Part shown: piece by piece, positions 34,718-44,178 of the stretch
Numbering within the stretch: the stretch's first letter is position 1
Layout of the letters: every line of letters starts with the position of its first letter
Assembly (NCBI RefSeq): GCF_024158145.1
Contig: NZ_JAMYXM010000001.1
Location: forward strand, 310,001 to 374,000
Length of the DNA stretch: 64,000 nucleotides
Reading direction: 5' to 3'
Origin: Notoacmeibacter sp. MSK16QG-6
GTDB taxonomy: Bacteria > Pseudomonadota > Alphaproteobacteria > Rhizobiales > Rhizobiaceae
Translations under genes and position numbers: made by a program
The notes under the pieces: generated by a model
Databases searched by the model: none
The model's input: only the letters and a program-made list of their open reading frames with translations
Told to the model about the DNA's origin: nothing

Positions 34718-35389
34718 TTATCCTTTCAGCATGTAACCGACGCCGCGCACGGTATGCAGGATGGGCGTATCGAAATCGCGCTCGATCTTACTGCGCAGGC
34801 GCGAAATATGCACGTCGATCACGTTGGTCTGGGGATCGAAGTGATATTCCCAGACATTCTCCAGAAGCATCGTTCGGGTCACGACCTGACCGGCATGACG
34901 AACGAGATAATCCAGCAGCTTGTATTCACGCGGCTGCAGCAGGATGGTCTGGCCGGCGCGCTTGACGGTATGAGACAGCCGGTCGAGTTCCAGATCGCCG
35001 ACCCGTAGCATCGTCTCCACCTCAGGTCCGCGCGGGCGTCGCGACAACACTTCAACACGAGCAAGAAGTTCGGAGAACGCATAGGGCTTGGTCAGATAAT
35101 CGTCGCCGCCGGCGCGCAAGCCTGTCACACGGTCGTCGACTTCACCCAGTGCGGAGAGGATCAGGACCGGCGTGTGAATGCCTTTCGCCCGCAGTCCGGA
35201 AACCACCGAAAGACCGTCGCGTCGAGGCAGCATCCGATCGACAACCAGAACGTCGTAGTCGCTCGTCTCGGCCAAAGCAAAACCGCTTTCGCCGTCGCGT
35301 GCGACATGGGCGGTATGGCCAGATTCGGAAAAGGCCTTCTCAAGATAGTCGGCTGATTCCCGGTCGTCTTCGATGATAAGCAGCTTCAT
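34718..35389 (-). CDS. OmpR/PhoB-family response regulator
   Basis: A 223-residue two-domain regulator. The receiver domain has D8/D9 and phospho-acceptor D51 (VLVVDRMLPRRDG), Thr/Ser and Lys in ILSALGE and YLTKPYAFSEL. The C-terminal winged helix ends VIDVHISRLRSKIERDFDTPILHTVRGVGYML. I take the ATG at 35389 rather than a TTG three codons upstream. It is followed after 5 bp by its kinase and preceded by degP, 184 bp away. That 184-bp gap holds an imperfect GGCGGC/GCCGCC hairpin and no gene. Confidence 0.9.
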   Translation of the reverse strand: MKLLIIEDDRESADYLEKAFSESGHTAHVARDGESGFALAETSDYDVLVVDRMLPRRDGLSVVSGLRAKGIHTPVLILSALGEVDDRVTGLRAGGDDYLTKPYAFSELLARVEVLSRRPRGPEVETMLRVGDLELDRLSHTVKRAGQTILLQPREYKLLDYLVRHAGQVVTRTMLLENVWEYHFDPQTNVIDVHISRLRSKIERDFDTPILHTVRGVGYMLKG

Positions 35390-35582
35390 TCGTCTCAATC
35401 CGTCGATTCGTCACCCTGAACGTAGGGCAGATGATGCAGCGGCGGCAGGTCTTTCAACCCACCGCCGCCATAAGAACGCTGTTCCGCAAGAGGAAAATGG
35501 AAAGCGCCCCCACCCCGCTCGCCCACTCGATCCAGTTCAGGGGACTGGAAACGGATCGATGAGCGATTGGGCGTTCTTTCGT

Positions 35583-37160
35583 CTAGCCGCGCGAGACCGG
35601 GATCGCCACGAAGCGCTGTGCGTCGTTTGTCCTGATCTGCATCAGCACAGCCTTGCGACCGTCCTTCATGGCCTTGTCGGTCGCCTCGGCGACGTCATCG
35701 GCTTTGCTAACTGTCTGGCCGTTGACCTTCATGATGATGTCGCCAGCAGACAGACCTTTCTCTTCCGCATCCGATCCCGGCTCGACATCGGTGATGACGA
35801 CGCCTTCGCCGTCTTCCGATGGCGTGACCGTCAAGCCGAGATCGTCGAGTGAAGAGGTCTCCGGCTCAACTGCGCTCTCTTCGCCGCTATCGTCGCCTGG
35901 CGCCATCGCCATGCGATCCGGCTTGGGCATAAGGCCAAGCTTGACCTTCACGTCCTTGGTATCGCCATTACGGAAGACCGAAACATCGATCTCGCTTTCG
36001 GGCTCGAAACCGGCGATTGTCCGTGACAATTCGCGCGGACCTTCGACCTTCTCGCCATTCACCGCAACGATGATGTCGCCTGCTTCGATGCCGGCTTTCG
36101 CACCGGGGCTGTTATCCGTCGGCTGCTGAACAAGTGCGCCCTCGGCAACCTCAAGGCCGACAGCTTCTGCGATATCGTCCGAGACCGGCGCGATCTGTAC
36201 GCCCAACCAGCCGCGTTCGATCGAACCGTCATCGATCAGATCATTGACGATCCGCTCAGCCGAGGAAGAAGGGATCGCGAACGCGATACCGACATTGCCG
36301 CCCGAAGGCGAAAAGATCGCGGTGTTGATGCCGATCACCTGACCGGCCGTGTTGAAGGCCGGACCACCGGAGTTGCCGCGATTGACCGGCGCATCGATCT
36401 GAATGAAATCATCGTAAGGCCCGGCGCCGATATCGCGTCCACGCGCCGAGACGATGCCAGCCGTAACGGACCCACCGAGACCGAACGGGTTGCCAATCGC
36501 CAGAACCCAGTCGCCGACACGAACGGCCGAATCGTCGGCGAAGGTGGCGTATTTCACCTTGCGGCCTTCGGTATCGACCTTCAGAACCGCCAGATCGGTG
36601 CGCGGATCGGTGCCGACAAGCTGGCCATCCATTTCGGTGCCATCGTTCAGCACCACCGTGTAGGACGAAGCGTTTTCGACCACATGATTGTTGGTCACCA
36701 CATAACCGTCCTCGGAGATGAAGAAGCCCGAGCCCTGGCCGCTCGGACGCTCGCGACGCGGGCGATTGCGCTCCGCGCGTCGCTGGCGGTCAGGGCGCGC
36801 ATTGTCGCCTTCGCCGCCGAATTCACGGAAGAAGCGGCGGAAAGGATGATCTTCCGGAAGTTGTTCGAAGCCGGGCATGCCACGGAACTGGAAGTTGAAC
36901 CCGCCATCCGGACCGCCTGAGGTCATCTGACGATTCGATTTCACCCGCACCGACACCACGGCTGGCGAGACACGCTCGACAACATCGGCAAAGCCGTTGA
37001 TCGCGGTCGACTGTTCGGTGCGCGGCACTGTGACCTGCTCGGCAAGCGCCGGCGCAGACTGGTAGGTCGAAAGGCCGGCGGCTCCACCGCCGAGAATGGC
37101 AATCGCGCCAGCTGCGGCCATAAGCCGGCGGCGGATAGAATTATTAGGCTGATGCGCCAT
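35583..37160 (-). CDS. degP: DegP/HtrA periplasmic serine protease
   Basis: A 525-residue Do-like protease/chaperone that degrades misfolded envelope proteins. The N-terminal signal anchor is at residues 12-30. The catalytic triad is H159 (TNNHVVENA), D189 (TDLAVLKV) and S264 (NRGNSGGPAFN). An Arg-rich linker is at 120-140. The first PDZ domain follows (GWLGVQIAPV, about 305-395) and a second is near the C-terminus (GLTVTPSEDGEGVVITDVEPGS). An acidic linker separates the PDZ domains. It sits between the cytochrome c maturation genes and a two-component pair, as in Sinorhizobium and Brucella. Confidence 0.94.
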   Translation of the reverse strand: MAHQPNNSIRRRLMAAAGAIAILGGGAAGLSTYQSAPALAEQVTVPRTEQSTAINGFADVVERVSPAVVSVRVKSNRQMTSGGPDGGFNFQFRGMPGFEQLPEDHPFRRFFREFGGEGDNARPDRQRRAERNRPRRERPSGQGSGFFISEDGYVVTNNHVVENASSYTVVLNDGTEMDGQLVGTDPRTDLAVLKVDTEGRKVKYATFADDSAVRVGDWVLAIGNPFGLGGSVTAGIVSARGRDIGAGPYDDFIQIDAPVNRGNSGGPAFNTAGQVIGINTAIFSPSGGNVGIAFAIPSSSAERIVNDLIDDGSIERGWLGVQIAPVSDDIAEAVGLEVAEGALVQQPTDNSPGAKAGIEAGDIIVAVNGEKVEGPRELSRTIAGFEPESEIDVSVFRNGDTKDVKVKLGLMPKPDRMAMAPGDDSGEESAVEPETSSLDDLGLTVTPSEDGEGVVITDVEPGSDAEEKGLSAGDIIMKVNGQTVSKADDVAEATDKAMKDGRKAVLMQIRTNDAQRFVAIPVSRG

Positions 37161-37289
37161 GTATCGTTTTCCTCTTCGCTATGGCGATGAGACTCGCCGC
37201 GTTGATAGAGCAACGATCTAAAGCGCTTCGCCTTACAAGGCACTTTCCATGAGGTGAAAACTTCGTAAGGCGAGGTCGTCGCCCAGACG

Positions 37290-37781
37290 CTATCGTTCGA
37301 ACCAGTCGTCGGCGAGAGCCTCGCTCAAACGGTCCTCTTCTTCCGCCGATAATTTCTGGGCGCCGGGCGTTGCAACCGTTCGGCTGCTGTCGCCGCGACG
37401 GCGAAGAAAGAGATAAGCTCCTCCGCCGAGGAGAACCAAAAGCGGCGTTGCCCAAAGAAGAAGTGTGGTCGGTGAGAAGACCGGCTTCAGCAGAACGAAC
37501 TGTCCGTATCGCGAGACGATATAATCAACGACCTGTTCGTCTGTCTCACCCGCCTCGATCCGTTCACGAACAAGTATTCGCAGGTCACGGGCGATAGAGG
37601 CGTCGGAATCGTCGATCGACTGATTTTGGCAGACAAGACATCGCAGCCCTGCCGAAATATCGCGCGCCCGCTCCTCCAGCGCTGGATCGTCCAGCATCTC
37701 ATCGGGCTGCACCGCATGAGCCGGGAGCCACGCAAAAGTGAGCCCCAGGGTCAGAAGTAGGAAGACGAAGGCAGCTCTCAC
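37290..37781 (-). CDS. ccmH: CcmH/CycL, cytochrome c maturation thiol-disulfide protein
   Basis: A 163-residue membrane-anchored periplasmic protein that reduces the apocytochrome c CXXCH motif for heme ligation. The signal peptide is MRAAFVFLLLTLGLTFAWLPAHA. The redox motif is LRCLVCQNQSI near residue 47. A C-terminal anchor helix (TTLLLWATPLLVLLGGGAYLFL) is followed by an acidic tail. It overlaps the ccmF stop by 4 bp. It is the last gene of ccmI-ccmE-ccmF-ccmH (cycHJKL). Confidence 0.94.
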   Translation of the reverse strand: MRAAFVFLLLTLGLTFAWLPAHAVQPDEMLDDPALEERARDISAGLRCLVCQNQSIDDSDASIARDLRILVRERIEAGETDEQVVDYIVSRYGQFVLLKPVFSPTTLLLWATPLLVLLGGGAYLFLRRRGDSSRTVATPGAQKLSAEEEDRLSEALADDWFER

Positions 37782-39772
37782 CCAACCGCCTCCGTTGCAG
37801 GCCGGCGCAGGCGGGATTTCGGCGCCTGCGGCGCCCCGACACGCAATCGACGGTCGGAAAGTGAAACAAAACCGCCGATCATCATCACCAGCGCGCCCAG
37901 CCAGATCAACGTTACAAGCGGTTTATGCCAGACGCGAACCACCGCGCCGCCACCTTCCGAGAGGTCACCAAGCGACAGATAGACTTGCGAGAAGGCAAAG
38001 GTACGGATGCCCGCTTCCGTGGTGGGCATCTGACGGGCGGTGTATATGCGCTTGGCCGAACTTATATTGCCGAGCGATTTTCCTTCGACCGTCGCAAGAT
38101 CGAACTGCGCGCGATCGGCAACGAAATTCGGGCCGCGTTCGGGAATTATCGTGTCGAATGTCACCCTGTAACCGGCGATGTCGAGGCTGTCGCCGGGTTT
38201 CATGGTCACGATACGCTCATCTGCAAATGCGCTGACGGCGACGATGCCAAGGACCGTCAACCCCAATCCGCTATGACCGAGGGCCGTGCCGAACATGCTG
38301 CGCGGCAGACCGACGAGTCGCCGAGCCGCAACAGGCAGCGCGACACGCCCCACGCCAGACTTGGTGGCGAGATCGGTCAATGCGCCAGCCACGAGCCATG
38401 CGGCGAGACCGATTCCGAGCGCCGCGAAAACAGCGGTTGGATCGACAAGGATTAGACTGACGGCCACTGCGAGAATTGAAAAGCCAAAAGCCCAAACCAG
38501 CCGCATCGCAACGGCGGACCAATCGCCTCGCTTCCACGCCAGAAGCGGGCCGAACGGAACAGCGACCAGAAGCGGTATCATCAGAGGACCGAATGTCAGG
38601 TTGAAGAAGGGCGCACCGACAGAAATTTTCTGCCCTCCAATCGCCTCGACCACCAGAGGATAGAGGGTGCCGACAAGAACGGTCGCGGTGGCTGACGCCA
38701 GAAAGAGATTGTTCAACACCAGCGCGCCTTCGCGGCTGATTGGCGCGAAGAGACCACCCGTTTTCAGACTGGTGGCGCGCAGTGCGAATAGCAGAAGCGC
38801 TCCGCCAATGAAGAAAACCAGAATAGCCAGAATGAAAAGGCCGCGCGTCGGGTCCGAGGCGAAGGAATGAACCGAGGTGAGAATGCCAGAACGGACGAGG
38901 AAAGTGCCGAGCAATGAGAGCGAGAAGGTTATAATCGCCAGAAGAAGTGTCCATATTTTCAGCGCGTCTCGTTTTTCCATGACGATTGCGGAGTGCAAAA
39001 GCGCTGTGCCGGACAACCATGGCATGAAGGAAGCGTTCTCAACCGGATCCCAGAACCACCAGCCGCCCCAGCCCAGCTCGTAATAGGCCCAGTAAGAGCC
39101 CATCGCGATGCCGGCCGTCAGGAACGTCCAAGCCAGAAGTGTCCAGGGCCGAACCCAGCGAGCCCAGGCCGCTTCCATTCGCCCGTCGATCAGCGCCGCG
39201 ATTGCGAAGGAGAAAGCCACCGAAAAGCCGACATAGCCAAGATAGAGAAGCGGCGGATGGATAGCCAAACCGATATCCTGAAGAATCGGATTGAGATCGC
39301 GGCCTTCCATAGGCGCTGGCGACAGGCGGGCGAAGGGATTGGATGTCAGCAGAATGAACAACAGAAACGCGCTGGAGATCCACCCTTGAACCGCAAGGAC
39401 CAGCGTCTTCAGACGCAGAGGCAGGCTCCGTCCGAAAGCCGCCACGAGCGCGGTGAACAGCGCCAGAATGGCAACCCAAAGCAGCATCGAGCCCTCGTGG
39501 TTACCCCACGTTCCGGTGATACGGTAAAGGGCTGGCTGCTGCGAATGAGAGTTTTCAAAGACGTTCACTACCGAGAAGTCAGACTGATAATAGGCGGAAG
39601 CCAGAACGCCAAAGGATAGCGCGATCAGTGCAAAGACCGACAACGCCGTCGGCGCTGCCGTCGCCATCACGCGTTCATCGTTTCGCAGCGCGCCGGCCAG
39701 CGGCATTATCGCCTGAAAGAACGATAGGGCCAAGGCAAGGACGAGCGCGAAATGGCCGGTCTCGATCAGCAT
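37778..39772 (-). CDS. ccmF: CcmF/CycK, heme lyase subunit of cytochrome c maturation
   Basis: A 664-residue polytopic membrane protein with about 14-15 helices. It accepts heme from CcmE and, with CcmH and CcmI, attaches it to apocytochromes c. The WWD heme-handling domain is visible as LGWGGWWFWDPVENASFMPW near residue 235, and conserved His residues lie in flanking loops (TWGNHEGSMLLW; VHSFASDP). A large periplasmic domain precedes the last helix. It starts 21 bp after ccmE and overlaps ccmH. Confidence 0.95.
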   Translation of the reverse strand: MLIETGHFALVLALALSFFQAIMPLAGALRNDERVMATAAPTALSVFALIALSFGVLASAYYQSDFSVVNVFENSHSQQPALYRITGTWGNHEGSMLLWVAILALFTALVAAFGRSLPLRLKTLVLAVQGWISSAFLLFILLTSNPFARLSPAPMEGRDLNPILQDIGLAIHPPLLYLGYVGFSVAFSFAIAALIDGRMEAAWARWVRPWTLLAWTFLTAGIAMGSYWAYYELGWGGWWFWDPVENASFMPWLSGTALLHSAIVMEKRDALKIWTLLLAIITFSLSLLGTFLVRSGILTSVHSFASDPTRGLFILAILVFFIGGALLLFALRATSLKTGGLFAPISREGALVLNNLFLASATATVLVGTLYPLVVEAIGGQKISVGAPFFNLTFGPLMIPLLVAVPFGPLLAWKRGDWSAVAMRLVWAFGFSILAVAVSLILVDPTAVFAALGIGLAAWLVAGALTDLATKSGVGRVALPVAARRLVGLPRSMFGTALGHSGLGLTVLGIVAVSAFADERIVTMKPGDSLDIAGYRVTFDTIIPERGPNFVADRAQFDLATVEGKSLGNISSAKRIYTARQMPTTEAGIRTFAFSQVYLSLGDLSEGGGAVVRVWHKPLVTLIWLGALVMMIGGFVSLSDRRLRVGAPQAPKSRLRRPATEAVG

Positions 39773-39793
39773 GTTTCCAAGCTCCTCCTCGCC

Positions 39794-40309
39794 CTATTGG
39801 GTCAGCGGGGCCGATGCGGTCGGCTCATCGGCAGCAGTATTTTTGGCCGGCGTTCTATATGCGCCGCCGTCTTGGCCGCCCTCCTGCCACATGCCCTTCT
39901 CCTTCAGGCTGTCGGCAACTTCACGCGGCATATACTGCTCGTCATGCTTGGCCAGGACCGTACTGGCCACAAAGACGCCGTCCGACGCCATTTCACCTTC
40001 GGCCACGACGCCCTGCCCCTCGCGAAAGAGATCGGGCAGAATGCCCTGATAGCGTACCGGAACGGAGGCTGCGCCATCGGTCACGGCGAAGCGTACGACC
40101 TCGCTTTCGCCTCGCTCCACCGAACCGTCAACGACCAATCCACCCAAGCGGACTTTCTGTCCGGGCTCCAACGGCTCGGCCGCAATGGCGGAAGGGTCGA
40201 CGAAGAAGACGATCTGCTGATTGAGCGCAGTCAAAACGAGTGTCAGCGCCAAACCCAAAAAGATGGCGGCGCCGCCTATCAAGCCGAGACGCTTTTGTTT
40301 GCGTGTCAC
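39794..40309 (-). CDS. ccmE: CcmE/CycJ, periplasmic heme chaperone
   Basis: A 171-residue membrane-anchored OB-fold protein that covalently holds heme before delivery to CcmF. The N-terminal anchor is at residues 8-28. The heme-binding histidine with its tyrosine partner appears as LAKHDEQYMPREV near residue 126. It starts in a 4-bp overlap with ccmI, and ccmF follows. The C-terminal tail is Ala/Thr/Pro-rich, as is usual. Confidence 0.95.
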   Translation of the reverse strand: MTRKQKRLGLIGGAAIFLGLALTLVLTALNQQIVFFVDPSAIAAEPLEPGQKVRLGGLVVDGSVERGESEVVRFAVTDGAASVPVRYQGILPDLFREGQGVVAEGEMASDGVFVASTVLAKHDEQYMPREVADSLKEKGMWQEGGQDGGAYRTPAKNTAADEPTASAPLTQ

Positions 40310-41463
40310 GAGCGGGTCTCCGATTCTTTCTCAGGCTGCGGGGCATCGTCAAATCGCGACAACGCCTCCGCCGCCGAACGGATTTTGGTCTGAGCAGACT
40401 CGTCATCCTCAAAGGCCTCTAGAGCGCGTCGCGCCGCATCCTTACCCTTCTCCATATCGCCAAGAACACGATACGCATTGATCAAGCGCAACCATTCATC
40501 AATCGAACCGCCGTTTTCCTCCAGCCGCCGATCGAGACCGGCAACCATCTGTCCGATCATGGCCTGTCTCTCGTCAGCCGACATATCGGCGGCCGCAGCG
40601 ACAGCCTCGCGATCCGGGCCGCGCGCGGCCTCCTCAGCCGGTTCGGCCGCTGCAAGTTGCGCTGCCTGACGGGCGGCGGAGAACCATGGCGAACCCTCTT
40701 TCTGGCTATCGGCCAGCTTGTTCCAGAGTTGGACGGCAGCGGCACTGTCGCCCTCCTGTTTTTTGGCCAGAGCCAGGAAATAGCGTGCACGAGGCTCTTT
40801 CGGCTCAAGTTCCACGGCACGTTCGAGCCGCTGCTTCGCACCTGCTGAGACAATGCCGCCACCGGCTGCGATTTCCGCCTCGCCAAGCGCGGCCAGAAGC
40901 GATCCGCTCTCTCCCCTCAGCCGGATCAATGCGCGGAAGGCATTCGCTGCGTCGTCGTATCGGCCAACGCGCATATAGATGGGAGCCAGCGCCCCCCAGC
41001 CGCGTGAATCGGATGGGTTCGAAGCCAAGGCCCGTTCGGCGCGAGCGATAAGGTTTTCGATGCTATCGGTGCTCGGATCGGCTTTAAGCCGCGCTTCCAG
41101 CGGCTGCGAGGGCATGTCCGGCTCGCCGATGACGCCATAGAAGCCCCACGCGACAATAGGCACCGCGAGAACGGCAGCCATCAGAAAGGCGTTCGGCAAC
41201 CGACCGTGATCGTTGTCTTCCTGACGATCGCGCGCCTGAAGCAGGCGACGCGCAATCTCGGCACGCGCTTCGGCAGCGGATGGTTCATCCAGCGAACCAC
41301 GCTCAATCTCCCGGTCAAGCGATGCTAGCTGATCGCGATAGACGGCCTCGTCAGCTGCATGTTCGGCTATGCTCTCATCGGGCGTCGGCTTGGGCAGAAA
41401 TAGAAGGATAGCGCCTATAGCGGCCAGCGTCAGAGCCGCGGCAATCAACCAAAACGGCATCAC
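40306..41463 (-). CDS. ccmI: CcmI/CycH, apocytochrome c chaperone
   Basis: A 385-residue protein with two N-terminal membrane helices (residues 3-24 and 97-115) around a cytosolic leucine-zipper-like loop (DQLASLDREIERGSLDEPSAAEA). A periplasmic TPR domain (ALASNPSDSRGWGALAPIYMRVGRYDDAANAF and following repeats) binds apocytochrome c. It is the first gene of the cycHJKL operon. The C-terminus is acidic and Glu-rich. The lipoprotein gene lies 16 bp upstream on the same strand, so transcription may begin further up. Confidence 0.92.
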   Translation of the reverse strand: MMPFWLIAAALTLAAIGAILLFLPKPTPDESIAEHAADEAVYRDQLASLDREIERGSLDEPSAAEARAEIARRLLQARDRQEDNDHGRLPNAFLMAAVLAVPIVAWGFYGVIGEPDMPSQPLEARLKADPSTDSIENLIARAERALASNPSDSRGWGALAPIYMRVGRYDDAANAFRALIRLRGESGSLLAALGEAEIAAGGGIVSAGAKQRLERAVELEPKEPRARYFLALAKKQEGDSAAAVQLWNKLADSQKEGSPWFSAARQAAQLAAAEPAEEAARGPDREAVAAAADMSADERQAMIGQMVAGLDRRLEENGGSIDEWLRLINAYRVLGDMEKGKDAARRALEAFEDDESAQTKIRSAAEALSRFDDAPQPEKESETRS

Positions 41464-41479
41464 GAGCGCCCCCCGCGGC

Positions 41480-41914
41480 TCAAATCACCGTCCAACTTCC
41501 GTCCTCGGTCCGGCATGCAGCGCCCTTCAGCGCGCGAATGTCGCCCTCAATCGTCAGGGTATGGGTGAACTGCCGGCAATCCTGACGACCTACGCGGTAA
41601 GGCTGATAAGCCACCACGCGACCGCTTTCTCCGTTGTCGGACTGCCAGGAGACGGTTTCGCCCTGCCCCTTGTACTCCAAGGCGCGATATTCGGCTGCAA
41701 GAGCGAGTGTCTGCGACGATCCTACCGAAAGCCCCGAGGCCGGGCGGGCCGCTAGCCCGTTCACCATGCCAACGGAACCACCCGTTGCGGACGATGGCGC
41801 GAAAGCCGATGAAGGCGCACCGCCAGTCAATGTCGTGCAGCCGGCCAATCCGATCCCGCCCAAAAGAATCGCAAGTCCCCGCAAAACGAACAAACGGCTG
41901 GGGTTCTTCGACAT
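41480..41914 (-). CDS. Lipoprotein of the RT0821/17-kDa surface antigen type
   Basis: A 144-residue protein with a lipoprotein signal (MSKNPSRLFVLRGLAILLGGIGLAGC, lipobox LAGC at residue 26). A Ser/Gly linker leads into a domain beginning EYRALEYKGQGETVSWQ, with DCRQFTHTLTIEG and ending ACRTEDGSWTVI. This resembles the C-terminal half of the 17-kDa surface antigen family. It should be anchored in the outer membrane. A longer frame from 41956 exists, but the ATG at 41914 starts the signal peptide correctly. It lies between feuQ (55 bp upstream) and ccmI. Confidence 0.78.
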   Translation of the reverse strand: MSKNPSRLFVLRGLAILLGGIGLAGCTTLTGGAPSSAFAPSSATGGSVGMVNGLAARPASGLSVGSSQTLALAAEYRALEYKGQGETVSWQSDNGESGRVVAYQPYRVGRQDCRQFTHTLTIEGDIRALKGAACRTEDGSWTVI

Positions 41915-41969
41915 CTGAAATGGCTGCAATCGCGTCAACGCACTTATCCCCTTCACTCAGACCGTTCTA

Positions 41970-43388
41970 TCACCTTTGCCGCGATGCGGAAAAGGGCACC
42001 GCCGGTAGAAACAGTTTCGCCCTCAACCCTCCCAGATCAGCGCGCGACAATTGCAGCTCGCCGCCATATTCGGTCGCCGTATCCGAAACGATCGAAAGGC
42101 CGAGACCCGTGCCCGGCACCGTTTCGTCCAGCCTTTGGCCACGCTTCATCGCCCGTTCGGCCTGATCCTGAGGTATCCCCGGCCCATCATCATCCACCGT
42201 CAATATGACGACAGCGCGGCCATTGCGCTCCGCCAGATGGCCGGAAAGGCGAAATGTCGAGCGCGACCATTTGGCAGCGTTTTCAAGAAGGTTGCCCAAC
42301 ATCTCCTCAACGTCGTGCCGATCGCCGGCAAAGACCAGATCGTCATTCACCTCGGACAAAATGGTTTTGTCAGAGGCGATTTTACGCATGACCCGGACGA
42401 GCCTGTCCGTCACCGGCTTCAACTCGGTCCGCTGGCCGAGGGCCGCGCGCTGTGCAGCTATCCTCGCGCGCTGAAGATAGTGATCGATCTGGTGTCGCAT
42501 GGCGGCGGCCTGTTCGGCGATCAGCCGGCCATGCGGCTCATCGATCGCGTCGGCCTCGTTGGTCAGCACCGAGAGCGGCGTTTTAAGCGAGTGAGCCAGA
42601 TTGCCGACCTGCGTGCGAGCCCGCTCGACGATATCGTGATTGGCGTCGATCAGCGCGTTCACTTCAGCCGTCAAGGGTCCGATCTCAGGAGGAAATTCGC
42701 CGACGAGACGGCGCGTCTCACCGGAACGGACCGACTGCAGAGCGAGGCGAACGCGGTCGAGCGGTCGCAGGCCGAAACGGATGGCCGCCGCATTGATGAT
42801 CACCAGAACAATACCGAGAAGCGCGAGCCAGCCGAAAAGCTGACGTTGAAAAGCGGTGACGCTCTCACGGAACGCCGATTCATTGCCCATGATCCGGAAA
42901 CGGTATGGCGCCCGCTGATCGCCCAGTTGAAGCTCCGCCTCCGCTACACGAACCAGCCGCCCATCCGGCGCGTCTTCCGTATAGGTGCGCTCGAACAGAT
43001 CGTTGAACGGGGTCGACTGGGCACTTGGAACTGCGACCTTATCGTCCAGCTGAACCGAGCGAAGTTGAGATCGGTCCGCGACCGGCTCACCGCCGACCGG
43101 GCTTACCTCCCAATACCAGCCGGACTCCGTATCCTCGTAGCGAAGGTCGCCGAATTGGGGCTCGCCGGTCAGCGATCCCTGTCCGTCGAGGCCGACCGCG
43201 GCGATGAGGTTGTAGCGATGGGCGATAAGCAACTGGTCGAAGCTGTCGCGCGATTCGCGCTGATAGATCGCCGTGACAAGCGAGCCGATGGCCAGGAGAG
43301 CCAGAATGGCGAGAAGCGATGACAGGATCACAACCCGCGCCGTCATGGAGCGCGGGAGGGGAAGCCGCTCTGCCTTCGGCCAAGCCAT
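41970..43388 (-). CDS. feuQ: FeuQ-like sensor histidine kinase
   Basis: A 472-residue envelope kinase. TM1 is at residues 18-40 and a periplasmic region of about 150 residues follows (WYWEVSPVGGEPV; PYRFRIMGNESAFRESV). TM2 is near 188-205. A HAMP-like linker (RVRLALQSVRSGETRRL) precedes the H-box NLAHSLKTPLSVLTNEAD and the HATPase motifs NLLENAAKWS, DDGPGIP and GTGLGLSIV. In Sinorhizobium, FeuQ with FeuP controls cyclic glucan export under low osmolarity and is inhibited by periplasmic FeuN. The adjacent OmpR-type regulator and small exported protein fit that trio. Confidence 0.82.
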   Translation of the reverse strand: MAWPKAERLPLPRSMTARVVILSSLLAILALLAIGSLVTAIYQRESRDSFDQLLIAHRYNLIAAVGLDGQGSLTGEPQFGDLRYEDTESGWYWEVSPVGGEPVADRSQLRSVQLDDKVAVPSAQSTPFNDLFERTYTEDAPDGRLVRVAEAELQLGDQRAPYRFRIMGNESAFRESVTAFQRQLFGWLALLGIVLVIINAAAIRFGLRPLDRVRLALQSVRSGETRRLVGEFPPEIGPLTAEVNALIDANHDIVERARTQVGNLAHSLKTPLSVLTNEADAIDEPHGRLIAEQAAAMRHQIDHYLQRARIAAQRAALGQRTELKPVTDRLVRVMRKIASDKTILSEVNDDLVFAGDRHDVEEMLGNLLENAAKWSRSTFRLSGHLAERNGRAVVILTVDDDGPGIPQDQAERAMKRGQRLDETVPGTGLGLSIVSDTATEYGGELQLSRADLGGLRAKLFLPAVPFSASRQR

Positions 43389-43399
43389 CGCTACCGTCT

Positions 43400-44068
43400 C
43401 TATGTTTCGCGCGGCGCGCGGATACGATAGCCCATGCCCCGGACTGTCTCGATCAGATCTGCGGAAATCTTCTTGCGCAAACGCCCGACAAACACTTCAA
43501 TCGTATTGGAGTCGCGGTCAAAGTCCTGGTCATAAAGGTGTTCGACCAGTTCCGTCCGCGATACCACCTCATCCTGATGGTGCATGAGATAGGCCAGAAG
43601 CCGGAACTCCAGCGATGTGAGTTTGAGCGACACACCGTCAATGTCAGCCCTTGAAGCACGCATATCGAGCCGGAGGGGGCCGCAGACCAGTTCGGAACTG
43701 GCATGGCCGGCAGCCCGCCGGATCAGGGCGCGAAGCCGAGCAAGCACCTCTTCGACATGGAATGGCTTGGCGACGTAATCGTCGGCGCCCGCATCGATAC
43801 CGGCCACCTTGTCGCTCCAGCGGTCGCGGGCCGTCAGAATGAGAACAGGCATGTTGCGGTCTTCGCGGCGCCATCGCTCAAGGACAGACAGACCGTCAAT
43901 TTGTGGGAGACCGAGATCGAGTACGACAGCGTCGTAGGGCTCGGTATCGCCGAGAAAATGGCCTTCCTCACCGTCGGTGGCGCTATCGACCGCGTAACCC
44001 GCGTCTTTCAAGGCATCGCAAAGCTGGCGATTGAGATCGGCATCGTCTTCGACAACGAGAACACGCAT
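43400..44068 (-). CDS. feuP: FeuP-like response regulator
   Basis: A 222-residue OmpR-family regulator. The receiver has D8/D9 and phospho-acceptor D51 (AVVLDLGLPQIDG), with ILTARDR and YVAKPFHVEEV. The winged helix ends TIEVFVGRLRKKISADLIETVRGMGYRIR. The start at 44068 (MRVLVVEDD) is chosen because GGGAG lies 10 nt upstream. A longer frame to 44131 adds no domain. It is followed by feuQ after 11 bp. The FeuP name rests on the FeuPQ-type neighbourhood and overall fit, not on an alignment. Confidence 0.83.
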   Translation of the reverse strand: MRVLVVEDDADLNRQLCDALKDAGYAVDSATDGEEGHFLGDTEPYDAVVLDLGLPQIDGLSVLERWRREDRNMPVLILTARDRWSDKVAGIDAGADDYVAKPFHVEEVLARLRALIRRAAGHASSELVCGPLRLDMRASRADIDGVSLKLTSLEFRLLAYLMHHQDEVVSRTELVEHLYDQDFDRDSNTIEVFVGRLRKKISADLIETVRGMGYRIRAPRET

Positions 44069-44178
44069 TGGCTGATTACTCCCGACGATCACTATGCTGA
44101 CTGTTTGCCCGCAGTTCCGGTCGGCAATCAAGCCCAGCGCATCGTTTCAGAGCATTCCATCAGCCGATAACCAGCGTT

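Noticed and set aside
35399-35582. A GGCGGC/GCCGCC hairpin after degP as a terminator
   Set aside because: The stem is interrupted and no U-tract follows. Read-through into the regulator gene cannot be judged by eye.
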